From: an uncultured Oscillospiraceae bacterium
GTDB lineage: Bacteria > Bacillota > Clostridia > Oscillospirales > Oscillospiraceae
DNA length: 64,000 nucleotides
NCBI GenBank assembly: GCA_947630785.1
Contig: CANRIW010000001.1
Coordinates: 1 to 64,000, forward strand
Direction: 5' to 3'
The notes beneath the pieces were generated by a model that worked only from the letters and a program-made list of their open reading frames with translations, made no database searches and had not been told where the DNA came from. A program made the position numbers and the translations under genes. Within the stretch, counting starts at the first letter, position 1, and each line of letters starts with the position of its first letter. Below are positions 1 to 8,489 of the stretch, piece after piece.

Positions 1-186
<186 letters not shown>

Positions 187-386
187 TCGTATCTATACAG
201 CCTTTCAGCTGCACAAATCATTTTATTGAAGTCAGTCTTACCTGATCTTCAAAATAGAATCAACGAGAACCTTCTACACTGTTCTACCAGTACAGAAGGA
301 ACTCTGCTTCCTTCTGGTGCTTTCTGTCTTCGTTGTTTAATTTACAAGGTGCAAACCCGCCCGCGGTTTTACCCGCGAACTCGATT

Positions 387-518
387 AGGATAACACATCC
401 CAGCGCTCTTGTCAACCCCTTTTTTGCCCCGGACAAAAAGTTTTTCTTCCTCCGGCGTCGAGAGCGGGTCTCCCTGAAGCGCTTTGCTAATATACCAGAT
501 TGTACGCCCTTTTGTCAA
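387..518 (-). promoter_or_regulatory. Tandem rrn promoters upstream of 16S
   Basis: Minus strand TTGACA(518-513)-18-TATATT(494-489) and TTGACA(415-410)-17-TATCCT(392-387). Confidence 0.75.
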
Positions 519-599
519 CGGTTTTTTCCCGAATTTTTCGTACTTTTTTTGCGCCGTTTTTCGACCACAAGATGTGCCGTCTTTCCCCAGAAACGACCA

Positions 600-1544
600 C
601 TATTTCTTCCTCCCCAGGGCAAGGGCCCCCGTCAAAATCACCAGCACAAGGCTGCCGGCGGGAAGGACCCAGGGAGGCGTCCGCCCCATCCATCCGGCGA
701 GGGCCAGCCCCAGCGCCGCCAGCACCGCCGCCGCGGGCCATCGGCGCTCCCCCCACGTCCGGGACAGCAGGCCGATCAGCGTCAGGTCGGGCAGCAGCCA
801 CAGGGCGGAGATGAGCCCCTCCAGCCGGGCGCTTTTCCCCAGCAGACCCACCGCCACGAAAAAGGGAAGGTCCAGCTTCGCCGCCACGGCGGGACTCAGC
901 ACCCCCGCCGTCAGCGCCGCCAGCGCCGCCGCCAGCACGCCCAGCCCCGCCAGCCAGCCGGTGCCCCGTCTCTCATCTCCGGGCGCGGGCGCCACCTTAT
1001 ATATATGCGGCAGGAGGAAGACAGCTACGGACAGCACCTCCGCCCCGGCCAGCAGGGACTCCCCCCAGCCCGCCGCCGGCGCGATGAGATACCGCCACTC
1101 CACCCGGAGGACCCCCATGGCCAGGACCGCCCCCGCGGTGATGGCCGCCGCCAGCCAGAAGATCTCCGCCGCCCGGAAAAAGGCCGCCGACTTCCCCCAG
1201 CCCATCCAGACCAGGGGGATGGCCAGCAGGATCATCAGCAGACCCACAGGCCACTGGCCCTCGGCCACGTTCTGGAGCCGCCCCGCCGCGCGTTCAAAGG
1301 CCCCCGCCATGAGCACCGCCGCCCACCCGCAGTAGAGGACCCGCAGGACCTTGCCCCGCGTCCCCGTGAACAGCGGGCGCGTGCCGATAAGGCGTAAAAC
1401 GCCCCAAAAGATCAACACGCCCAGGGGCGCGGCCAGCAGCATCCACCGCCAGTCCGCCCGTCCCGCCACAGCCGCCGCCGTGGACAGCCCCGCCGTCACG
1501 GCCGCCACCCACAGCTGCCGCCCGGACAGCTTTTCTACCTCCAT
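600..1544 (-). CDS. Spore germination permease (GerAB/GerKB-like, endospore germination permease family)
   Basis: ORF restarted at ATG 1544 (MEVEKLSGRQLWVAAVTAG...); multi-TM; overlaps the upstream ger gene. Confidence 0.8.
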   Translation of the reverse strand: MEVEKLSGRQLWVAAVTAGLSTAAAVAGRADWRWMLLAAPLGVLIFWGVLRLIGTRPLFTGTRGKVLRVLYCGWAAVLMAGAFERAAGRLQNVAEGQWPVGLLMILLAIPLVWMGWGKSAAFFRAAEIFWLAAAITAGAVLAMGVLRVEWRYLIAPAAGWGESLLAGAEVLSVAVFLLPHIYKVAPAPGDERRGTGWLAGLGVLAAALAALTAGVLSPAVAAKLDLPFFVAVGLLGKSARLEGLISALWLLPDLTLIGLLSRTWGERRWPAAAVLAALGLALAGWMGRTPPWVLPAGSLVLVILTGALALGRKK

Positions 1545-2101
1545 GATCCCACTCCCCGACACTCCATGCCGTTTTCCCCCACGTCCAGCACCGGCAGCTC
1601 CACCTGACCGTCGTGATATAAGGAGGCCAGCGCCCGGGCCGCCGTGGGGGCCTCCACCCCCTGCCGGTCCAGGAGGGCCAGCGCCGCCGCCGGATCCTCC
1701 GTCCCAGCCAGAAGGGCCGCCGCGCCATCGTCCGCCAGCCACACGGTGGACAGCCCCGCCAGCTCCTGATCCCGCAGCACCGCCAGGAGGACGGTCTCCA
1801 GATCCGCGTCCCGGCCTACGATCAGATATGAAACGCTGGTGAGGGCCAGCTCCGCTCCGCTCCGCTCATTTGCCCAGGGCAGAGCGTCCAGGGCAGAGAG
1901 GAAATCCGCCCCGACGCAGGTCCCCCGGCTGCCGTCCCCCTGGTCGTCGCCCCCGCACACGGCGGTGAGGGTGACAGGCCCCCGCCCGTCCCCCCGCCCG
2001 TCCACCCCCAGCACCCGCACCAGAGCCAGCTCGTCGGGCTCCCGTCCCCGGCAGCCCGTCAGCAGGAGGAGGGTCATCATCACAGCTATCAGCCGTCTCA
2101 C
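1535..2101 (-). CDS. Ger(x)C-like germination lipoprotein, short form
   Basis: GTG start at 2101; lipobox-like LLLLTGCRGREPDELALVRVLGVDG typical of GerAC N-termini; only ~188 aa. Confidence 0.75.
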   Translation of the reverse strand: MRRLIAVMMTLLLLTGCRGREPDELALVRVLGVDGRGDGRGPVTLTAVCGGDDQGDGSRGTCVGADFLSALDALPWANERSGAELALTSVSYLIVGRDADLETVLLAVLRDQELAGLSTVWLADDGAAALLAGTEDPAAALALLDRQGVEAPTAARALASLYHDGQVELPVLDVGENGMECRGVGSWR

Positions 2102-3618
2102 CCCTGATTCCTCCTGTTCCTCGTGTTCAGGTAGTCGGGCCGGGTCTTGACCTTGGGCAGCGGCTCCTGAATGACCGTGTGGCCCTCCCGCTGCTTGCCC
2201 GCATTGGAGGCGAAGGGGGTCAGATAGGCCACCCCGAAGGTCTCCATCTGGGCCAGCCGGTAGATGAGGACCGCCCCGCCCAGGGCCAGCCCCGCCAGGC
2301 CCAGTACCCCTCCTACGATGGACAAAATGAACCGCCAGATGCGCAGCGCCCCGGCGAAATCCTGGCTGGGGGCGGTGTACCCCGCGATGCCGGCGATGGC
2401 CACCACCACCAGCACCGCGGGGCTCACCAGTTTGGCCTCCACGGCGGCGGAGCCCACCACCAGTCCGCCCAAAATGGACACCGTCTGCCCGATGGAGGAG
2501 GGGAGGCGCAGCCCCGCCTCCTGCAAGACCTCGAAGGCCAGCAGCATCACCAGCACCTCGGTCAGCGTGGAGAAGGGCACGTCCGCCTTGGCCGCGATGA
2601 TGGACAGGGACAGCTTCACCGGGATCAGCTCCGGGTGGAACAGCACCGCCGCCGCGTACAGCCCCGGCAGGAACAGGGTGATCAGCACGCACAGATACCG
2701 CAGCACCGACAGGGCAGCCGCCACCGCCCAGCTGTCCGTCCGGTCCTGGCCGGTGCTGAAAAAGCTGTCCAGGGTGGCGGGGAAGAGCCACCCCATGGGG
2801 ATGCCGTCCACCAGCACTCCCACCCGGCCCTCCGCCAGCCCCACGGCGAACCGGTCGGGCCGCTCGGTGTAGACGGTGAGGGGGAAGGCCGTCCGGCTCT
2901 CCTCCGTGATATACTGCTCCAGGCTGCCGGTCATCAGCAGGGCATCGATGTCGATGTTCTCCAGCCGCGCCTTCACCTGGTTCGCCAGAGCCGGGTCGGC
3001 GATGCCCTCCACATACAGCACGTCCACGGGCGTCAGCGACTGCCGCCCCACGATCTGCTCCTCCACCTTCAGCTCCGGGGCCCGGAACCGCCGCCGCACC
3101 AGGGAGGTGTTGGTCCGCAGGCTCTCCACAAAGGAGTCCCGGGCCCCCTTCACGTCGGGCTCGTTCTCCGGGTCGGAGACGGAGCGCTTCTCCTCGGTGC
3201 CGGCGGACAGGGTCAGTACCCTGGTTTTTCCCGGGAAAAACAGAGCCACCGAGCCGTCGATCAGATCGAAGATGACCTGGTCCGCCGTGTCCCGGGTCTG
3301 GACGGACAGGGAATACAGCCCGCCCTTGGCCATCAGGTCGAAGGCGGCGTCCATGTCCGGGCAGGCGGACAGCGCCTCGTTCTGGGTCAGGGGCCGCAGC
3401 ACGTAGTCGCAGGCCCGCTCGTTGCGGACCTGCCCCGCGATATACATCATCTCCACCTGCCGGGAGGGATCGTTGTTCAGGTACAGCGTCCGCCGGTCAA
3501 AGTCGGCGCACCGGTCGAACACCCCGGCGACGGCCTCCGGCGTCACCGGCAGGTCGAACCGGGGCTCCTTACGGGGGTGGGGCGGCGGGATATCCTTTTT
3601 GGTTCCGAAAAAGCCCAT
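2098..3618 (-). CDS. Spore germination protein GerAA/SpoVAF-like
   Basis: MGFFGTKKDIPPPHP... with GerA-family signatures (VLYVEGIADP, DGSVALFFPGKT, RVGVLVDGIP, PSSIGQTVSILGGLVVG). Confidence 0.93.
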   Translation of the reverse strand: MGFFGTKKDIPPPHPRKEPRFDLPVTPEAVAGVFDRCADFDRRTLYLNNDPSRQVEMMYIAGQVRNERACDYVLRPLTQNEALSACPDMDAAFDLMAKGGLYSLSVQTRDTADQVIFDLIDGSVALFFPGKTRVLTLSAGTEEKRSVSDPENEPDVKGARDSFVESLRTNTSLVRRRFRAPELKVEEQIVGRQSLTPVDVLYVEGIADPALANQVKARLENIDIDALLMTGSLEQYITEESRTAFPLTVYTERPDRFAVGLAEGRVGVLVDGIPMGWLFPATLDSFFSTGQDRTDSWAVAAALSVLRYLCVLITLFLPGLYAAAVLFHPELIPVKLSLSIIAAKADVPFSTLTEVLVMLLAFEVLQEAGLRLPSSIGQTVSILGGLVVGSAAVEAKLVSPAVLVVVAIAGIAGYTAPSQDFAGALRIWRFILSIVGGVLGLAGLALGGAVLIYRLAQMETFGVAYLTPFASNAGKQREGHTVIQEPLPKVKTRPDYLNTRNRRNQG

Positions 3619-3752
3619 AGGTATCTCTCCTTTTGGGCAGTTTGCCGTCCTTTCGGCCAAACTATGCGCGCCGCGCCAATAAATAGATGACACCGGCCTG
3701 AAAACGGTGTATAATACCGGAAATAAGACTTTTCCCCCGAAAGGCTGATTCT

Positions 3753-4253
3753 ATGCTTTACGCCGTTTTCGCGGTGCTGCTGGTCATCGTCGACCAGGTC
3801 ACCAAATTCCTGGTTCGGGCCCATATCCCCCTGGGGGGCTCGGCGCCGTTCATCCCCGGCTTTTTGGACTTCACCTATGTCCAGAACACCGGCGCGGCCT
3901 TCTCCGTCCTCCGGGAGCACACCTGGCTGCTCACCCTGATCTCCGCCGCGGTGGTGCTGGTCATCTGCTGGCTGGTGGTCAAGGGCTTTTTCACCGGGAC
4001 CCTGGGCCGGATCTCTGCCATGCTGATCCTGGCCGGCGGGGTGGGCAATCTCATCGACCGGGCCATCTTCGGCTATGTTACCGATATGATCCGCACCCTG
4101 TTCATGGACTTCCCCGTGTTCAACGTGGCCGACTGCTGCATCACCATCGGGGTGCCCCTGCTGGCCATCTACCTGCTGCTCCACTGGAAGGACGACGAGA
4201 AAAAGGAGGAGGACCCCCATGACGGCCCCCAGCTTCCCCCTGACAGTCAGTGA
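3753..4253 (+). CDS. lspA: Lipoprotein signal peptidase II
   Basis: DQVTKFLV, YVQNTGAAFS, GGVGNLIDR, FPVFNVADCCI motifs. Confidence 0.96.
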   Translation: MLYAVFAVLLVIVDQVTKFLVRAHIPLGGSAPFIPGFLDFTYVQNTGAAFSVLREHTWLLTLISAAVVLVICWLVVKGFFTGTLGRISAMLILAGGVGNLIDRAIFGYVTDMIRTLFMDFPVFNVADCCITIGVPLLAIYLLLHWKDDEKKEEDPHDGPQLPPDSQ

Positions 4254-5136
4254 GCCGGGGCGGGCGGACGCGGTGCTCTCCGCCGCCCTGGACGGCCTCA
4301 CCCGCTCGGCGGCCCAGCGCTGGCTGGAGGAGGGCCGCGTCACCCGGAACGGCCTGCCCCTGAAAAAGAACGCCCGCCTGGAGCCGGGAGACCTGCTGCT
4401 CATCTCTCCGCCCCAGCCCCAGCCGGTGGACATCCTCCCCCAGGATATCCCCCTGGATGTGGTCTACGAGGACGATGACGTGATCGTCGTCAACAAGCCG
4501 GCGGGGATGGTGGTCCATCCCGCCCCCGGCCACCCGGACGGCACCCTGGTCAACGCGCTGTTATACCACTGCGGCAAATCACTCTCCGGCATCAACGGGG
4601 AGCTGCGCCCCGGCATCGTCCACCGCATCGACCGGGACACCAGCGGCCTCATCATCGCCGCCAAAAACGACCGGGCCCACCTGGCCCTCTCCGCCCAACT
4701 GGAGGACCACTCCCTGTTCCGGCTGTACCACGCCGTGGCGGTGGGCGCTTTCCGGGAGGACAGCGGCACCGTGGACGCCCCCATCGCCCGCCACCCCGTG
4801 GACCGCAAGCGGATGGCGGTCTGCCGTCCGGGGGAGGGGAGAGAGGCCGTCACCCACTGGAAGGTCCTCGCCTCCAACCGGGGCATGACCTACCTCACCT
4901 GCCGGCTGGAGACCGGCCGCACCCATCAGATCAGAGTGCATTTGGCCCATATCGGCCACCCGCTGCTGGGCGACACGGTGTACGGCGCGAAAAAGCCCGT
5001 GCCCGGGCTGCTGGGGCAGTGCCTCCATGCGGCGAAGCTCACCTTCACCCACCCCGCCACCGGGGAGGTGATGACGGTGGAGGCCCCCCTGCCCGACTGG
5101 TTTACGGCGGTGCTGGACAAATACGGTCTGCGGTAA
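4219..5136 (+). CDS. RluA/RluD-family 23S rRNA pseudouridine synthase
   Basis: S4 domain plus HRIDRDTSGLIIAAK and GRTHQIRVHLAHIGHPLLGD motifs. Confidence 0.95.
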   Translation: MTAPSFPLTVSEPGRADAVLSAALDGLTRSAAQRWLEEGRVTRNGLPLKKNARLEPGDLLLISPPQPQPVDILPQDIPLDVVYEDDDVIVVNKPAGMVVHPAPGHPDGTLVNALLYHCGKSLSGINGELRPGIVHRIDRDTSGLIIAAKNDRAHLALSAQLEDHSLFRLYHAVAVGAFREDSGTVDAPIARHPVDRKRMAVCRPGEGREAVTHWKVLASNRGMTYLTCRLETGRTHQIRVHLAHIGHPLLGDTVYGAKKPVPGLLGQCLHAAKLTFTHPATGEVMTVEAPLPDWFTAVLDKYGLR

Positions 5137-5191
5137 ATATTTCGCCCCCCTCCGGGCATCCTAAGGGAAAAACCGGAAGGGAGCGTTTTTC

Positions 5192-6139
5192 ATGCTCAAC
5201 CCCCGCAAGGCGGCCATCATCGGCTGCGGTTTCGTGGGCTCCGCCAGCGCCTTTGCCCTGATCCAGCGGGGCCTGTTCACCGAGCTGGTGCTCATCGACG
5301 CCAACCGGGCCAAGGCCGAGGGGGAGGCCATGGACTTAAGCCACGGCCTGCCCTATATCGTCTCCATGGACGTGTACGCCGGCAGCTATGACGACATCGC
5401 CGACTGTGCCCTCATCGTCATCGCCGCCGGGGCCAACCAGAAGGAGGGCCAGACCCGGCTGGACCTGATCCACCAGAACGTGGCGGTGTTCGACCAGGTG
5501 ATCCCCCAGATCACCGCCCGCCCCTTCGAGGGCACTCTGCTCATCGTCACAAACCCGGTGGACGTGCTCACCTACGCCGCCTTCCGCATCTCCGGCCTGC
5601 CCGCCCACCGTGTGATGGGCTCGGGCACCGTGCTGGACACCGCCCGGATGAAGTACCTGCTGGGGGAGCATTTGCAGGTGGACAGCCGCTCCATCGACGC
5701 GTTCATCATCGGCGAGCACGGGGACAGCGAACTTGCCGTGTGGAGCGGGGCCAACGTGTCCGGCATCCCCCTGAACGACTTCTGCGAGATGCGGGGCAGG
5801 TTCGACCACAAGGCCGCCATGGACAGGCTCTATGAGTCGGTGCGGGGGTCCGCCTACGAGATCATCCGCCGCAAGGGGGCCACCTACTACGGCATCGCCA
5901 TGGCGGTAGCCCGCATCGCCTCGGCCATCGTCCGGGACGAGCGGGCGGTGCTGCCCATCTCGGCGGTGCTGGGCGGCCAGTACGACCTGCGGGAGCTGGC
6001 CCTCAGCGTCCCCGCCATCGTAGGCCGCCGGGGGGTGGAGCAGATCCTGGAGATCCCCCTGTCCCCGGAGGAGGGGGAGGCCCTCCACTCCTCCGCCGGC
6101 CGGCTGCGGGAGGTCATCAAGCAGTTGGATCTGCCGTAA
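5192..6139 (+). CDS. ldh: L-lactate dehydrogenase
   Basis: Rossmann IIGCGFVGSASAFAL, VTNPVDVLTY, GSGTVLDTARMKYLL, GEHGDSE. Confidence 0.93.
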   Translation: MLNPRKAAIIGCGFVGSASAFALIQRGLFTELVLIDANRAKAEGEAMDLSHGLPYIVSMDVYAGSYDDIADCALIVIAAGANQKEGQTRLDLIHQNVAVFDQVIPQITARPFEGTLLIVTNPVDVLTYAAFRISGLPAHRVMGSGTVLDTARMKYLLGEHLQVDSRSIDAFIIGEHGDSELAVWSGANVSGIPLNDFCEMRGRFDHKAAMDRLYESVRGSAYEIIRRKGATYYGIAMAVARIASAIVRDERAVLPISAVLGGQYDLRELALSVPAIVGRRGVEQILEIPLSPEEGEALHSSAGRLREVIKQLDLP

Positions 6140-6202
6140 AGGTATGAAGCAGCCCCCGGGCCGTATGGCCCGGGGGCGTCGATCTGCAACTGTGGTCGAG
6201 CC

Positions 6203-7294
6203 TCAGTCCTCCTGGACCTGGCAGGTCACTAAGCCGGCATCAAAGGCGCCCTCGGCGTCATAGACGACGGCGAATTCCGCGCCCGTTTCACGGTCCACCC
6301 AAACGTCCCGTTCGGCGTCATAGTCCAGCATGGACGCCCCGTCCTCCGGGGCGCAAAGATAGATCGTCATGCCCGCCCGGGGCTCTGTCTGACTGCCCGC
6401 GTCCGCGGGCTCTGCGGGCGGCGCGCTGGCGAAAGCCACGGTGAGGCCCAGCACCATCACCAGGGCCAAGACCACTCCGGCAAACGTCACTTTTTTGAAT
6501 TTCATGATTGCTTTGATCCTTTCCTCGGCCCGTTTCTGGCCGAAACCGTGGCAGAAGGCATGGCCTTCCGCCTGTGTGGACAGCTTCACAAGGGTCCTGG
6601 CATATTCCGCCCGCCGGTCCTCCCCCAGCGCCCGCAGCGCCGCCCGGTCACAGGCCATCTCCACGTCCCGCCGCAGCAGGGCGGCCATCAGCCACACCGC
6701 CGGGTTGAACCAGTGAAGGGTGAGCGCCAGCGCCACGGCATAGTGCCACAGATTGTCCCGCCGGCGGGCATGGGCCCCCTCGTGGGCCAGCACATAGTCC
6801 AGCTCCGGGGTTTTCAGGCCGGGGGACAATACCACCGTGGGCCGAACGGCCCCAAAGGTCAGCGGCGCGCCCCGCATGGGCCCCTCCCGGAGAGCGGTCC
6901 CCCTGGGCAGGGCGGCATAGCGCCGGTCAGACTTTTCCAGGGGAATGGTCTCCCGCACCCGCCGCCGGGCGGACAGCCACGCCGTCAGGAACCACACGGC
7001 CAGTCCCGCCGCCGCGACCAGCCAGATGACCGTCAGCGGGGACAGTCCCGCCGGCTGGCTATGCGGGCCCACCGGCAGCGTCAGGGCGGACGCCGCCCCT
7101 GCCGTCCGCCCCAGCAGGGCGCACAGAGACAGGGGGCTCCGCCAGGGCAGGGGGGTGAGCAGCCGGGCCAGGCACACCGCCCACAGGGCCAGCCATCCGT
7201 TGGGATGGACCCGGTCCCGAAACAGGCACCGCAGCCCCGCCACGACCAGGATCATCGCCCCGCCCAGCAGGGTGTTTTCCAGCAGCTGTGTCAT
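6203..7294 (-). CDS. BlaR1/MecR1-like M56 peptidase
   Basis: HEGAHARRRDNLWHY metallopeptidase motif, N-terminal TM helices, RDVEMACDRAAL. Confidence 0.85.
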   Translation of the reverse strand: MTQLLENTLLGGAMILVVAGLRCLFRDRVHPNGWLALWAVCLARLLTPLPWRSPLSLCALLGRTAGAASALTLPVGPHSQPAGLSPLTVIWLVAAAGLAVWFLTAWLSARRRVRETIPLEKSDRRYAALPRGTALREGPMRGAPLTFGAVRPTVVLSPGLKTPELDYVLAHEGAHARRRDNLWHYAVALALTLHWFNPAVWLMAALLRRDVEMACDRAALRALGEDRRAEYARTLVKLSTQAEGHAFCHGFGQKRAEERIKAIMKFKKVTFAGVVLALVMVLGLTVAFASAPPAEPADAGSQTEPRAGMTIYLCAPEDGASMLDYDAERDVWVDRETGAEFAVVYDAEGAFDAGLVTCQVQED

Positions 7295-7304
7295 GGCCGC
7301 GCCC

Positions 7305-7658
7305 TCACTCCAGCTTGTCGATGAGAGCGCGCAGCTCCGCCGCCTCGTCGGGGGTCAGCCCCTCGCTGAGGAAGGAGGACAAAAACTGCGCCCTGGACCC
7401 GTTGAACATCCGGCTGATGAGCCCCTCGGTCTCCCGCTTCTGGGCCTCCTCTTTGGTGATCAGAGGGGTACACAGGAAACCGGGGTCGCTCCGGGCCACA
7501 GCCCCCTTGTCCACCAGCTTTTTGATGACGGTGTAGGTGGTGTTCCGGTTCCAGCCGCAGGACCGGGCCAGCGTTTTCGCCAGCGCCCCGGCGGTCTGGG
7601 GCCCGTCCGCCCACAGGGGCTCCATCACCTTCAGCTCAGAGTCGAAAAGGCGCTCCAT
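7305..7658 (-). CDS. BlaI/MecI/CopY-family transcriptional repressor
   Basis: MERLFDSELKVMEPLWADGPQTAGALAKTL...NTTYTVIKKLVDKGAV winged helix. Confidence 0.92.
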   Translation of the reverse strand: MERLFDSELKVMEPLWADGPQTAGALAKTLARSCGWNRNTTYTVIKKLVDKGAVARSDPGFLCTPLITKEEAQKRETEGLISRMFNGSRAQFLSSFLSEGLTPDEAAELRALIDKLE

Positions 7659-7676
7659 ACCAAGACCTCCTGTTTT

Positions 7677-7716
7677 GACTATTGCAATAGTACACTATTA
7701 GACTACTACAATAGTC
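7677..7716 (-). promoter_or_regulatory. Putative BlaI-type operator region
   Basis: Perfect palindrome CTATTGCAATAG (7679-7690) plus imperfect dyad GACTACTACAATAGTC (7701-7716), directly upstream of the repressor gene. Confidence 0.65.
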
Positions 7717-7740
7717 ACTCGTTGTCAAGCCTTTTTTAGC

Positions 7741-7773
7741 AAAAAAGCCCCAGGCCGAAAATGGCCTGGGGCT
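7741..7773 (-). terminator. Rho-independent terminator
   Basis: AGCCCCAGGCC-loop-GGCCTGGGGCT followed on the minus strand by TTTTTT. Confidence 0.85.
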
Positions 7774-7788
7774 TTCGAACGCTGTATG

Positions 7789-8307
7789 TTACCGCAGGAA
7801 ACCGAGCTTGCAGATGATATACGGCTCCTTGGCCTTGCCGGTGCAGACCTGGAAGAAGCAGATGATATTGATGACCTCTACCACCAACAGCGCGATGCCG
7901 CCGGCGATGGGCACGATGACCGTCCAGATCAGGAGCAGGGTGATGATGCCCAGCAGGGTGTTGACCACGGTGAGCTTCAGCCCCTGCCGCACATGGAACA
8001 TCGCATACCTGGACGACTGGCTGGCCAGCAGCGCGATGATGATCCCGATGATGCCCATCAGGTAGACCAGCATGGCAAACACCTTGTTGTCGGAGATATC
8101 CTGAGCGTCGAACTCCGCCGTGTGGTCATAGGGATCGTACGCGGGCTGGGTGTACTGCTGCTGATACTGGTTTTGCTGCTGATAATAATTCGGAGGGGTC
8201 GGCTGCTGGCCCTGGGCCTGCCTGGCGGCCTCCGCCTGCGCCTGGGGGCAGGAGCAGATCTCCCCCTCCTCCAGGGGTTTCCCGCAATAGGGACAGAATT
8301 TCGCCAT
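7789..8307 (-). CDS. Zinc-ribbon DUF4870-like membrane protein
   Basis: MAKFCPYCGKPLEEGEICSC zinc ribbon, Q/Y-rich linker, YLMGIIGIIIALL...FHVRQGLKL TM core. Confidence 0.75.
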   Translation of the reverse strand: MAKFCPYCGKPLEEGEICSCPQAQAEAARQAQGQQPTPPNYYQQQNQYQQQYTQPAYDPYDHTAEFDAQDISDNKVFAMLVYLMGIIGIIIALLASQSSRYAMFHVRQGLKLTVVNTLLGIITLLLIWTVIVPIAGGIALLVVEVINIICFFQVCTGKAKEPYIICKLGFLR

Positions 8308-8489
8308 ACTCTATCACACCTTTCTCTTTTTGGGGGAAAGCGGATCTCTTGCGTTTTCCCGCCAGGTAAGTATACCACCGATTTCCAGACTTGTAAATAT
8401 TATTGCCGGAAAAGCCGTCGAAAATCCTGTGTTTTCGGCCGCCGCAGGAAAAACGGGACGGGCCGAAGCCCGTCCCGTTTCGTATCCGA

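Noticed and set aside
6149-6178. Rho-independent terminator after ldh (GCCCCCGGGCC-GTAT-GGCCCGGGGGC)
   Set aside because: Strong hairpin, but no T-tract on either strand, so terminator function cannot be supported.
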